Shown here one piece after another: positions 20,962 to 32,715 of a DNA stretch of 64,000 bases. Origin of the DNA: Dipteris shenzhenensis. Lineage: Eukaryota > Polypodiophyta > Polypodiopsida > Gleicheniales. The notes beneath the pieces were generated by a model, which was not told the DNA's origin, made no database searches, and saw only the letters and a list, made by a program, of their open reading frames with translations. The stretch lies in assembly GCA_047967505.1 (NCBI GenBank), contig CM106538.1; one strand, 5' to 3'. The first letter of the stretch is position 1. Each line of letters starts with the position of its first letter. Both the position numbers and the translations under genes were made by a program.

Positions 20962-23900
20962 CTTTTCTATTTTGTATCATACATAAGTAATTGGCACTAG
21001 CCTTAAGAGTATCACTTTCAAAAGGTTCACTTGCAATCATGATTGCATGGTTATTAAGTTTCATGTGGCAACATTGTAGTTATTGAACATCTCTCCATTG
21101 ATATGGTTTTAGCCCTAAAGTTGTAATGACATTGCATAGGAGACTATTTTTTACTTTTGTTTGATGGAAGAATAACTAATATAAAAAATGACTAAAAGTA
21201 AAAGGACAAAAGCACCTCATTTGAAAATGATTAAGCAAAGGGAGGTTGTTTGTGTAGCTAGTTTAATGTGCCCAAAGTTATGAAGTGCTTGTGCTTATCT
21301 AATATATGACTTATAGTTCTTAAGAAAATTTCAATTGTTGGAGAATACACGTGTAGTGAGTTCAATAAGAAGCATGTCAGTATTTGTTGTTTGTCATGTT
21401 ATGTACTTTTACCTTTTAGTTGCCGTATAGTTACTATCCTTCGAACAATCTTCCATATGAAAGGTGTTATGATTCTTCTTAGCTCACAATTTCATACATT
21501 TCATCTATGATAAGTTTAAGCCAAGTACTATCGAGACAACAAGAAAGGGTTTCTTTTACCCTCAATCTCTTGGATTCTTCATTCCTTGTGGGGCAATGAA
21601 ATGAAATAGCACACAAGGAATATTTGAATCAAGTCCATGTTTTGTTCTTTAAGATATGCCTACATTTTCCTAAGTAACTCTTGGAAAATCACACTTCAAA
21701 ACCTTTATGAGCTTGACCTCATTTAAGTTTTCTTCTATCAACAATGAGTGTATTATCGTAGTCCTTAGTTCCTTAGTGGATGAGAGCCCTAACAAAGACT
21801 TAGGTATCAAATGGCAACTCCATGCATTGTGACTATTCATGAGACTTCAAAACATTGACGAATGGGCAATGGTTCCCCTAGCAACAATTCTCGATACCTA
21901 GAGTTGCATTTACCATGCCTCATGATCTTGCTCTTATAATTAAACATAAATTTACACACGATGACAATGTTCGCATCTAGTCTAATGAAGTGCAACATCA
22001 CAAATACCAATATGTAGAATTGTCTCACAATAACATGTAGACTTGTTAATTTGCAAGAAAAAATGTTACACAATTAATCATATGTGTTGTTCATGGGTAG
22101 GTGGTGTTGGTGAAAGCTGGTATTCTATGGTGCCAAATTTAGCAAGGTTACAAATTCTATGGTGCCAAATTTAGCAAAGTTGGTATTCTTGTTGCCAAAT
22201 TTAGCATCGTCACCAATTTCGTGGCAATTGACCCATCGATCCCTTTATTGGGACTTAAAGCCTATTGTTGGTGGTTGGAACTATCGAAAGGCCAACTGGA
22301 TGATGCAAAGTGTCATCTTTTTGCATGGCATGCAAAAGTGTTGTAGCAACGTAAAAATGTAAAGGTATTGAGCTTAATGGAAGCTTTTATTTCTATGCGT
22401 GTGCCTTTATAAATTAAGAGGCCTTCGGCATTTTCTTTGCTTTTGGAGTCACTATCTTGTAAAGGAGGCTTGCCTATGGGAGTCTTCTTTGCTTGTGACA
22501 CATGTAACTAGTTTGATTGAAGCAATGTGTTGTGTGAAATAGGTTAGAAACACTTCCATTTAGTTAATGGTTGAAATTGTGGTTGGTTGCTGTTATAGCT
22601 AAAATCATTGTCATTTTTCTTGCTTGGGGCATGAGCTATGTGTAAAGCTTTGATGAAGGTGGGGGGGGGGGGGGGGGCGGGGGGGAGGGGTAGGGGGAGG
22701 AGTTGGCTTATGTAAGCACATAGTGTCAATGTACATGAGGGAGAATGATACCATTGTAAAGTTATTGGTCAACAGGTTTGACCTTATTATTGGTCAACAT
22801 GAGTGGCCTTACTATCATAGCAAGCAAAGTTAAAAGGTATTTAGTGGTGATTGAGAGAGATTCATCATTATTATTTTTCCCCAGAGAAAAGAACATTCCA
22901 TTGATAAACTCCTTTAGTATTGCAAACATAAAGGAGAAAATAGCTCCCCGATGGAGGGTAAAAAGTAAAAATACAATGATGTCCCCTTGGATAGTCGAGA
23001 GATGGGATGTTTTGAAGCATCCCTATCTAGATTTAAGCACGTGGTATGTGCTTGTAAATATAATCAGCTTTGCATGACTATTATTATTGAGGGAGAGAGA
23101 CTACATTAGGGACTGTATAATTATAGCAATTGTAAATTTCCATTTTGTAAATATTTGATAAGTAGTATTCAAAATTTGCTTAGTGGGGAGATCTAAAACA
23201 TTATTACAAATTTATTTTTGACAGTTAGAACCCTCAATAACTATGCTTGTGGAAATGGATGGAACTGGGTTGACAAGGCAAAGGAGACATAGAAGCCCAT
23301 CACATACCTATGAATTTGCCACCTTGATACGTGTGCTTGTGCATTAAAAGTGGTTTGGCAAGCCAATAGGAAACTAGGTATGTGTTGCAACCGTATAAAT
23401 TTGTGTCCTTAATTTTGATAGATGCGATGCAAGCAAATAGCAGCAGCTGTAATGGAGGAAAAGCATATTGTACTTTTCATACCTTCAAGAAATATATTGT
23501 GAATTAGCCAAGAGTGTAATTATTATGTTAAGCATTCAAAACGTGTTGCAGAGCAAAGTGGGATTTTTTTGTATTTGGTATTTCTCCAACCTGCTCTCTG
23601 GCTATATTTGTATATTGTGTGAGCTCTACTGTACCATTTAGCATACTATTAGACCTCATGGTGGGTGGATCTGTGAAAAAGATTGCTTTGTACTTGAGTG
23701 AATGCGAGGGAGGAGAATCCTCAAAACTATTCTTTTGGTGAGAACATAGCTTTGAGACTTGAGTGGGTGACAATTTCATGCAATGAACTATTCATGACTC
23801 GTCTCCTATGCTATCTAAGTTTTCTTAGGGCCCTTGATTTTAGGGGGAGATCCTTTCTTAATACACGTTTTCTAAACTAGCTTAAAAAAGAATTACCATA

Positions 23901-25020
23901 TTGACGGTACCCATAAGTGCACATAAATAGCATAGATGGTTGAAGGCTTTCGAGGGCCTAACAATAGCTATGCACATCCCATCTAATTTTTCTTTTGGTC
24001 ACTTCATCAAAATTTTCCATGTGAATTGTACAAAGTTTTATTCTCTCCATGAGTGCTTTGATAACATGTGACTTATGAAATTAGTTAACGTTTATTGTAA
24101 TTCGATGTCAAATTAAGTGATATGTTTGCTTGAGAGCATAATTGTCATTGTACAAGTGAAAAATCATGGTGGCCCAATGGAGGCATAAATACGACACCAA
24201 AGCTTGTTATTTGAATGGTATATTTGCAAAGTACATACCAATATTGCATATATAATTTGTGCCCATCAACAAACTAAATGAAAAGTTTATAAAAACAAGT
24301 ATTCTCTAAATTTGATATGTTTTTGAATTGCTAAAGAATCTTCATTTGTAGTTGTCAAGATTTTAAGTTTGTTTGTATTAAGTACCTTGTTGTGTCAAAT
24401 AGAATCACTTAGGTTTGTTGTGTGAAATAACATCATGCAGGCATGCACTTCGGATGGTTAGTTATAAATATGAACCATGACAAAACATGGATCTTTAAAC
24501 TTTCAATGCTCATTCATAAGCCTCTATGCAAACCTCAAGTATACCTTGGGTTGATTTGGAGCTCTTAAGTGAGGTGTAAGTGTGAATTCATTCACTAGGT
24601 AAAAGTCCTAGTTTCAATAAGAATCATTGTTTGAAGGACACTTTCAAAATTTTAAAAATAAAAGAAATACTTGAACCATTGCAACACATGGATCAACTAT
24701 CAAACATCAGTTGGCCAATGCTCATTCACAAGCCACCCTACAAACTTTCACTTTTAGACTTTGCCATCCCTACTCAAATTTTTAAGTACCAAAACTTAAC
24801 TCTTTCCTTACAAGCAACACTCTTCTCTTGAACTTCGCCTTATTTCTCTCATATTCCATTTTTTAAAGTCTCTACAATATCTTCATAATAGTTTGGAGAA
24901 AGTTGGAGCTCTCTCAAGCATTTGTCGTTCTTTAGTGGACAATTTCTAGGAAATGCTATATCTTGAAGTTACGAACATGTATATCAATTCCAATTATTTT
25001 TATGTTTTGTTCTTTTCCTT
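20962..25020. other. AT-rich intergenic DNA, no gene recognised
   Basis: No conserved domain, RNA gene or mobile-element terminus was found on either strand. Local features are a G homopolymer-like tract at about 22662-22692 and a three-fold TGCCAAATTTAGCA minisatellite at about 22130-22210. Confidence 0.5.
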
Positions 25021-25027
25021 CTACCCA

Positions 25028-25107
<80 letters not shown>
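25028..25107. repeat. (GT)n(GA)n compound microsatellite
   Basis: GT repeats to about 25080 followed by GA repeats to 25107, the same arrangement as 20830-20898. Confidence 0.95.
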
Positions 25108-25110
<3 letters not shown>

Positions 25111-25112
25111 AT

Positions 25113-25637
25113 CCAACGGTGACTCACGTGTCGTGGGGATCTTGCAGGAACGTCAATGGAGTACTCCAAACTACTTTGGGTTGAGAGCAATGCATGCAAA
25201 TGCCATCCACATGTCACTCTAGCGACTCCGGCTTGTTGCAATCGTGAAACCATAAAAAGAAGAAGGAGAGGGGAGGGGAGTGGAGAAGGGAGAGGAGGAG
25301 GAGGAGAAGAAGAAGAATGGAAGAGGATAAGAGAACATGGCATTTACGGAAGGCACTCTCACAGGAGGTAACAAGAGACAACTCCAAAGAGGAGGAGGAC
25401 AGCTTGTATTCTAATGTGTGCAACCAACAAGTGAAGACTAAACTCCACCATTTGTGAATTTGCCACCTTTTGAAGGGAGGACCAACCCTAATATCTTTAT
25501 ACCACTCTCTTTCCTCATTCTTTACAATCAACTTGGCCTATTTGGCTCCAAGGCACAATCCTAGCTCTATGGACTTGCCACTATCCATCAAATGACATCA
25601 CTAACTAGCGATGGCATAGTGTTAACCAATTCATTAA
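25113..25637 (-). repeat. Dispersed repeat, copy 1 (inverted relative to 31.0-31.5 kb)
   Basis: Its reverse complement matches 31014-31535 along its length. Shared landmarks include TGACATCACTAACTAG, GACTTGCCACTATCCATC, CTATGGACTTGCCAC, TACCACTCTCTTTCC and a purine tract (25255-25330) matching a pyrimidine tract (31320-31390). It has no ORF of known type. Two copies in opposite orientation with similar ends could be solo LTRs or a MITE-like family, but clear terminal motifs were not found. Confidence 0.75.
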
Positions 25638-25639
25638 CA

Positions 25640-26719
25640 CGACCCCCTTCTTGATATGATCTCAATCCGATCGTCTGGATTGTTCAAAGGTCGTGGTTGT
25701 TGGAGCGCTATCAATGAAGACCATTCCTAGTATGCACTTGTGTAAACTTTTGCCATTCGTAGTGCTTCATAGGTCTTCATTGGATTTTGTGTTGTGGAAT
25801 TGTTGCTGGGAAGATGGATATTGCATGTGGTAGCATTGGATTACACTATAATTGGCATGGCATGAGTGATTGCAATGGTGGAGGGATCAGGGCTAAGTAC
25901 TTGGGACCTTTCAAAGGAAGAAAAAGAAAAAGAAGAATCTAAGGTATAAGTTAGTAGGAAGAAGATGTCAGTAGGGGTTGATATAAGGTCCTAGTGGTGT
26001 TAGTGTTAAAAGAGTAAGTAAAGTGCATTCTCATGCTCCTTTTTAAGTTTCATATTTGATTTGAGTGGGACTTGTACTGGATTCTCATCCGACTATGTCT
26101 TTGACTTGCCATGTTTGTAAGTGTGAAATTTTGCATGACCTTGCCTCTCTAATTTGAAGTTTTTTCAAAATCCATTTTATGGATTATATTTCATTGAGGG
26201 ATTTGTTTGGAAGTATTTGAGCCGAAAGAGGTTGTGGCACCATTTGGACCTTTATTTTGTCCGAGTCATCAAATCCAGAGGAGTTTGATAATACACCTTA
26301 CAAACTCCTAAAATGAGGACTATGGCTAAAGAGGTGTATCATATTTTGGTTTCTAGGAAAGTCCTCTAAATTGAAATTGATATTACATTGGGAGGCTCAA
26401 ATGGTTAAGTGGATACTAGTGTTAAGCATAAAAAGGAAGACGAAAAAGAAGAAATAAAAAGAGGAGTGAGAGTTGGACTTAGTGAATGAAGGGGTTAGTA
26501 AATGAAAGTGAAAACAAATCTTTGATGATCACAAGATACTTGTCCGGACCCCTTTAGATTGGATCAACTTCACACCACTTGGACTACCTTGTTTAAGATA
26601 ATAGGATGCAGTGTTTACCTAGAAACACTCTAACTTGCAAAGCATTTTATAGAGTAAAAATGCTTGAAAAGAAAGAAATATAGAGACAAGTAGAGGAATT
26701 TCAAAAAAAGCATTGATAT
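25640..26719. other. No gene recognised
   Basis: AT-rich DNA between a dispersed repeat and a copia LTR. Only short chance frames, no domain, no RNA gene. Confidence 0.45.
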
Positions 26720-26733
26720 TGTTGAGAGTTCAC

Positions 26734-26835
26734 GCTCAACATCATGTGATCACGTGTGCATAGCACCATTATGTGATCATATGTGCTCAACATCATGTGA
26801 TCACGTGTGCATAGCACCATTATGTGATCATATGT
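26734..26835. repeat. 51-bp tandem duplication with palindromes in the LTR
   Basis: Units 26734-26784 and 26785-26835 both read GCTCAACATCATGTGATCAC, then GTGTGCATAGCACC, with almost no difference. Each holds the near-palindromes ATGTGATCACGTG and TGTGATCATATG, which look like repeated protein-binding sites in the U3 region. Confidence 0.85.
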
Positions 26836-26879
26836 GCATAGCACTAACCATATAGAGTGCTATGAAGGAAAGGGTTAGA

Positions 26880-26909
26880 TCCCCTAACCCTAACCCTAAC
26901 GCTAAAGGG
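26880..26909. repeat. Telomere-like CCCTAAC repeats inside the LTR
   Basis: Three CCTAAC units followed by a degenerate GCTAAA unit, bounded by CCCC and GGGG. It is too short and internal to be a chromosome end. The CCCTAA-type motif also resembles the plant telo-box found in promoters, fitting its place in an LTR. Confidence 0.7.
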
Positions 26910-27032
26910 GTTTGTATATATTCTATGTTTTCAACTAAATCTCAGTACAGTTAGTCATTTGTGGTGTGCTCTCTAGTTGTGCCCTCTCTCCTCATCTCCA
27001 CTCTTCTCCTCTCCCCTCTTCATATTTTGTCA

Positions 27033-27044
27033 TGGTATCAGAGC
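27033..27044 (+). promoter_or_regulatory. Copia primer binding site (tRNA-Met type)
   Basis: TGGTATCAGAGC directly follows the LTR end CA. It is identical to the site at 9231-9220 on the opposite strand. Confidence 0.85.
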
Positions 27045-28165
27045 TCCCTTGCCTTCCGTTGAGGCATTGCGATTCTTGAGAGAGTGAGAGTGATTGAGAG
27101 ATTGAGAGTTCTCTTGAGTGTTCTTCGTGAGAGTCCACTTCCGATGAGAGATCTTCATCCATTCTTTGAGAGAAAAATTCCGTTCATTTTGGAAGAAATT
27201 CCTTCCATTTCCGTTCATTGCTTGAGTTTTTTGTGAGGATTTCTCTTCATTTCATTGCAATATTATGAGTGATTCTGAGAGATTGTGAGAGAAATATAGG
27301 GAGAGAGAGAGAGAAAGCTACTCCTCTGTATTCTAACTAATTGAGAGAGATAGAGCTATTAGAGATAGCCACATGCACTTAGTCATTTGTGTAAGCTTTG
27401 AGATGTGGAGGTAAATCAATACACATAGCGTGCAAGCAAGCTTCTCTGCAACTGTAAGTGCTCACGACTCCCATCATCAACAAGCATTGTGACTCCAACT
27501 ACATGAGATCACCTCCTTCACCAATCTCCTTTTACATCAGTAGCTGCTTCAAGGTCCTCTACATGAACTTCTGTACCTCTAAGGCTCTCAACCATCGAGC
27601 CTTAGTGCCCGGTAGCTTGACTCGCTGCCAACATCCTTGCTTCCATTTCCTTCAGTAGCGTGACAGCTCCATAGCCGAGACTCGACCGGCCATGGAGGCT
27701 CCTCACATAGCGCTTAGCCATCTCTGGTCGAAACGTAGTCTCTTCAAAGCATCCAGCCCAAAGACTGCTTCAGATCAAACGGGACGACAGGGTGCTCAAC
27801 TCCAAGGATAGGATCAGCAAGCACTTCAGATTACGGCTCCCAGAGCCTCTCCAACGATCGGTTCACAGTACCTTCTCCACAGTACCAAGGTGGCTCCTCC
27901 AATTAGCTACGCCAGTCGACCTTTAACAATATCCAACAAATGCTCCATTTTGAGATGCCCGCGAACTGCGCCAACCTCTCGACTAGTTCACAGAACGTAG
28001 CACAAACAAGGCTCCACCATCCAAGCCTTGCTCCTACAAGCAAGCTCCTTACACTTGCCTCCAGCAACCAAAGTAGCTACAGCCACCGCCTACCACCAAT
28101 GCAGTCGGGACGAGCAGAGCATTCAGACTCTATGACAGCGAACGGACCCCATCGACGCCACACAA
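27045..28165. other. Leader-like sequence after the primer site, then unidentified DNA
   Basis: The first 350 bp are GAGA-rich without a start codon context, like an LTR-element leader. From about 27.4 to 28.17 kb the composition becomes GC-richer, but no gag domain is recognisable in any frame (frames 27458-27658 and 27940-28179 match nothing known). The next recognisable element lies on the opposite strand, so a junction falls near 28.17 kb. Confidence 0.4.
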
Positions 28166-29560
28166 TCAATGAAGGCTAAGCAACCGAATCCTGAATATTC
28201 CGTCCGGCACACAGATTTCAATAGCCCACACTAGAGAGAATATCTCATCAAAGTCCACACCCTTCCCTTGCTTAAGCCCTTTAGCAACCAAATGGGCCTT
28301 GTAGTTAGGCACATCATCACCTGTGACCATCTTGTAGACCCATTTACATGGCAATGCTTTCTTTTCATGTAGCAAAGAAACTAAGTCCCAAGTATTATTC
28401 TTTATGAGTGAACTCATCTCTGATTGCATAGCATGCTCCCACTTGCGTTGATCCTCGCGCATTATAGCATCTTTGTAGCAAGAAGGCTCCTTGCAATCAG
28501 TAAGCATCACATAGTCTACCCCTAGAACAAATCTCTCAGGTGGTCTAGACACTCTAGATGTTCTTCTCAAGGGCATTTTAGCTTGTTGTCCCGCCTGCAT
28601 ATCAACCACATTTGGCTCATCATTGCCACCAATAGATGATTGTGTACCTGTGGGAGTACTTGGTGGCACCATTTTGTGCACGTTCGATGCATGGATAGCT
28701 TGCTGTCTATCAACATATGCGGGTGGATTCACATCCTGGAAAGTGATTCTCCTCATTTCCACATCCCTCATGGTTGGCTTATGCATCTTCTTCTCATTGA
28801 AAACCACATCATGGCTTCGTATGATTTTCTTTACTTCTGGATCCTAGAGACGATAGCCCATCTCTCCACTTTCACCATAACCGAGAAAGATGCATTTCCT
28901 AAACTTAGGATCTAGCTTTCTTCCGAAGCTCTTTTAGCACATGTGCATATGCCTCACACCCAAATATATGCAAATGAGAGTAAGAGGGCTTCTTGTCACT
29001 CCATGCCTCTGCAAGAATACCACCATCCAAACTCTTGCCAAGTGATCTATTGATCACATGCACTACAGTCTTCATTGCCTCAGCCCAAAAACCACTAGAA
29101 AGACTTGCAATAGAAAGCATACATTGCAACCTTTCTTGAATGGTGCGGTTCATCTATTCTGCAATTGGATTCTGCTCTTGAGTACGAGGGGATGTGGGCT
29201 TCCTCTTGATCCCACGTGTATCACAAAAATGCTGAAAGTCATGAGAGATATACTCTCCACCATTATTAATCCATAGGCATTTAAACGTTCTACCTGACTG
29301 ATTTTCAGCCAAAGCCAACCATTTTTGAAATACCTGAAACACATCACTCTTTTGAGCTATAGCATAAGCCCACACTTTCCTAGTTGCGTCATCAATGAAT
29401 GTCACATAGTATTCTCAGCCCTGCCTAATGACCGTGTAGGCATGGGACCACATACATATGAATGCACCAAATCAAGCCTTTCAAGCTCTTTCTTTCCCCT
29501 TCTTTTATGGGTTGATTTAGTATGCTTCCCATAGAGACAGTGCTCACGAAATTCAAAATA
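28166..29560 (-). pseudogene. Ty1/copia pol relic: GAG-pre-integrase, integrase, RT start
   Basis: Reading minus strand from 29560: REHCLYGKHTKSTHKR and LDLVHSYVCGPMPTRSLG (pre-integrase), TFIDDATRKVWAYAIAQKSD, then LWINNGGEYISHDFQ (integrase core), MNRTIQERLQCMLSIA, FGCEAYAHVLKELRK, KCIFLGYGESGEMGYRL, KKIIRSHDVVFNEKK, and the RT entry WVYKMVTGDDVPNYKAHLVAK. The first integrase Asp (FIDD) is kept. The second is Asn (29265-29267), and the Arg after the catalytic Glu is a stop (29151-29156 region). A further frameshift and stop lie near 28.9 kb. It ends within RT, truncated. Integrase inserts the element's cDNA; this copy cannot. Confidence 0.85.
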
Positions 29561-29739
29561 AAAAAAAACTCAAATGCTGTACATAACCTAAATGGCATAA
29601 GAGTTTTGTTCCATATATCTTAGTCCACCATTAGATTATGCAAGAAAAGTTCACCATGACACCACTCCAGAATGATGCCATCTTCCACATGGTGACATAT
29701 CTTCATAGTGTTTGGACTTTTCCTAGCTAGAGACTATCG

Positions 29740-30290
29740 AGGCCTGCACTACTAGATTCATCTAGATGGCTAGCTGAGAGAGACGACATTAGCATAACCT
29801 GGTATGCAGGCATATTCATATGGTTTGCTAGTCAAGGCATTCAAATGGATACTGCCTCCCCACTTCTAGTACAACTTGGATTCCCCATCCCCCCCATTCC
29901 AAGAGATGAGATCAACCATATCATACAGTTGGATCTTCTCTAGCTCTATAGATCACAAACTTGGGGGGGGAGGGGATAGGGGGGGCAAGAGTTCCCTACC
30001 ACAATCACTTCATTAAAGTATCAAAGAATGGAATGATTATCAAACCCCAATATCTAGAGGGCCCACAAGTATCACATGCACTGGGGATTTCCATCAGACA
30101 ATTGTGGGTTGCATCCCAACAACCAAGGATCAATGCAAGAGCCATTGGTCTGCGTAGAGAGTGGTTGACCTATAGGTCATGCTCATTGGTAGAGGTGGAG
30201 ATAGAGGAGCGATTCCTATGTACTTGCATAGTCTACTATGAGATCCAAGGATGGTACTACAGTCTCTTTTAGGAGGCGCATTATTTTAGG
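29740..30290 (+). pseudogene. LINE C-terminal fragment, second copy
   Basis: The frame from about 29961 reads ISIRQLWVASQQPRINAR, then LTYRSCSLVEVEIEERF, then CIVYYEIQGWYYSLF. This aligns with the C-terminus at 1538-1714 (VYYEIRGRYHCLF), but most zinc-binding Cys/His positions are lost. A frame just upstream (QMDTASPLLVQLGFP) appears to be preceding LINE sequence, so the fragment is 5'-truncated with a frameshift near a G-run at 29962-29985. Confidence 0.55.
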
Positions 30291-30970
30291 CCACTCTCTT
30301 AGCTATTGCACTTTCATGTTTAGGTCTATGTTGGTCTCTATCTAGTGGAGGTAGCACCATACAAAAAAACCCTATTACAGCAGATCAGACAGCAGGAGGG
30401 GACAGGACCACAATAGATAGAGCTATATCAGGCATAAAAACATGTCATCAACTTCTATGCATTCAAGTCACCCTTGAGACATAGTGGAATAGAGGAGTAG
30501 GAGATAGCTCACATAAGAGAAGAGGGGATCAATGGGAAGAGATGATGCACCTGGCTAAGCCAAAGACATATAGACTACACACAATGTAGAGGGTGACCAA
30601 AGCACATACAATGGAGGTTCAACGTATCTTGGATTTCTTCACAGGAGACCGCCGTCCGAGACAAGATGTCACTCGTGATATGGCCCATCAGATATGAATA
30701 TCATCGAGACCATGCGTCCCACCACCACAGCAAGAGATAACTCAATAGACATAGCTATGAGACATCTTTGCATCCCATAGAAGAGCCACCATGGCACTAG
30801 GATATGTATTTTGAGCACTAGTTTTGAGTGTTTGATTTTCTAGATTATTAGCATAGAACTTAGTAAGGGCCTTAGCAAGCCCTTTTCCTCAACCCACAGT
30901 GATTTGTATGAGTTATAATTTTATTGTACTTTGTCTCATAGGCCCACGAGGCCTCTTGAAGACATTAATA

Positions 30971-31007
<37 letters not shown>
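30290..31007 (+). mobile_element. LINE 3' tail ending in a (TC)n tract
   Basis: Non-coding sequence continuing from the LINE C-terminus. It ends with TGTACTTTGTCTCATAGGCC, CTCTTGAAGACATTAATACA and then (TC)n at 30968-31007. Its end resembles the tail on the opposite strand near 655-700, which supports a shared LINE 3' terminus. Confidence 0.45.
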
Positions 31008-31011
<4 letters not shown>

Positions 31012-31013
31012 AG

Positions 31014-31535
31014 CGATTGGTTAAGAATATGCCACCACTGGTTAGTGATGTCATTTGATGGATAGTGGCAAGTCCATAGAGCTAGGATTGTGCCTTGGAG
31101 CTAAATAGTCCCAATATGATTGTAAAGAATGAGGAAAGAGAGTGGTATAAAGAGATTAGGGTTGGCCCTCCCTTCAAAAGGTGGCATGTATAAAAGTCCA
31201 AATGGTTGACTTTGGTCTTCACTTGTTTGTTGCACACGTTGGAATGCAAGCTTTCCTTCCTCCTCTTTGGAGTTGTCTCTTGCTACCTCATAGTACCTTT
31301 CATGAATGCCATGTTCTCTTCTCCTCTTCCCTTCTTCTTCTTCTCCTCCTCTCCCTTCTCCACTCCCCTCCCCTCTCCTTCTTCTTCTCTATATGTTCAC
31401 GATCACAGCAAGCTAGGAGTCGCTAGAGTGACACTAGTGGATGGCATTTGCATACATTACTCTCAACCCAGAATAGTTTGGAGTACTCAATCGGTGTTCC
31501 TACAAGATTCCCATGACACATGAGTTACCGCTAGA
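31014..31535 (+). repeat. Dispersed repeat, copy 2 (inverted relative to 25.1-25.6 kb)
   Basis: Runs from ATTGGTTAAGAATATGCC to CATGAGTTACCG and matches the reverse complement of 25113-25637. Differences are scattered substitutions and small indels, so both copies are old. It begins within a few bases of the LINE (TC)n tail. Confidence 0.75.
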
Positions 31536-31539
31536 AACT

Positions 31540-32715
31540 ACATATTTTTAGCATTGCTACCGAGGAGTTTCAGGTGGGCTTTTGCATTGCATTTGCTTCT
31601 CTCATTACCCACCCATTGCCCAACACTGAGTATTGTAGGGAAGAGGTGTTTGTTTTGGTGTATAGGAAGGTGTGAGTGAAAGAGAGGCATTGAAAGTCAT
31701 TTGGACGGATTTTGAAGTGATTTTGGTGTCTTTTAGTGTGTAAAGTTTGTAGAAAGGTAGATTGGGTGATTGCTAAGATATGTATGACAACAAATCTTAA
31801 CAAAAACACTAAGAAATGATGCTAAGAGTGATTTTCGTAGTGGTTTGAAAGGAGAAAACTGTCACTTTTTGCAAGACACCCATTTGTCCTTCAAAAGTTG
31901 TTTTTTCTTATTGTTTTTTGCATTGAGTAGGTCGATTGGGTAGTGTAGCACCCCCGTACACAAAAAATCTTGAACAAAAATTCTAAAAGTCATGGCCAAA
32001 AAACCAATCGGCAAAACTACATGTCCGTGTGCCATTGCATTAATCTTAAAGGAGCAGGTCCTACAATTGTTCGCTGCTACAATAAAGCAGCGGGTCCTCA
32101 AGTCACTGCTATGTCGTTGCTTTAACAGTTGTTGCTTTATCAATTACTACCTTATTATTAGTTATGGATTTATGAGTCACACTGCTTTAGCAAGTCACTG
32201 CATTAGCATTAATGCAATGACAAAAAATTGGTAGTTCATCTTCGACGCATAGTCAAAGGGGTAGCTGCCACAAGGGGCCGCCCCTTGACTCCATGTCGAA
32301 GCGGAATCAACTTAGAATTGGGGCCTCAACTGTGTTGATCAACACATGCACTTGAGATCAGGAAGAGTTTTAAGAGTTGATCTTCAGCCTGAGGATATTG
32401 CCTCAAATACCCTCTTGTCGAGTTATACATCTAGCTCTATATTTATAGGGTCAGCAAGCTCAAAAAATAGTTCTTACGCTGTGCACAAACCAACGTAAGG
32501 TGACCTGTCTAGCTCAAAAGAGTCCATAACCCTGGACAAAGACATGGGAGAGCTCGCCAATGTTAGATCCTCAGTGGCTCCAAGCACCAACTTTAATGAT
32601 CCTTAGTCTCCTACCCCTTCTACAACAACTAGATTAAGGGGAACCTTTTCCAATTTTATGGGTATGCTTAGACTAATTGAACCAACAGACATACTAAACC
32701 CATTGTCTAGGGAGA
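31540..32715. other. No gene recognised; possible gypsy LTR or leader
   Basis: Short chance frames only. Since a gypsy gag begins at about 32.72 kb, part of 32.2-32.7 kb is probably its LTR or leader, but no primer site such as TGGCGCC and no LTR pair was found. Confidence 0.35.

Larger units (their letters stand above)
26720..27032 (+). repeat. Copia 5' LTR (about 313 bp) next to a primer site
   Basis: The LTR begins TGTTGAGAGTTC and ends TATTTTGTCA directly before a tRNA-Met primer site. It has an internal 51-bp duplication, a CCCTAAC array and a GTATATATT box near 26913. No second LTR copy is in the window, so its element is truncated or extends through rearranged DNA. The left border is inferred from the TG and is the less certain end. 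Confidence 0.65.

Noticed and set aside
20464-21064. Long minus-strand frames of 111 and 165 codons
   Set aside because: They translate dinucleotide repeats (runs of Ser-Leu, His-Thr and Val-Cys) and have no other support.
26734-26835. CRISPR-like or satellite array
   Set aside because: Only two units without spacers, in a eukaryotic LTR.
26880-26909. Chromosome end or interstitial telomere
   Set aside because: Only about three repeat units, inside an LTR; better explained as a telo-box-like promoter motif.
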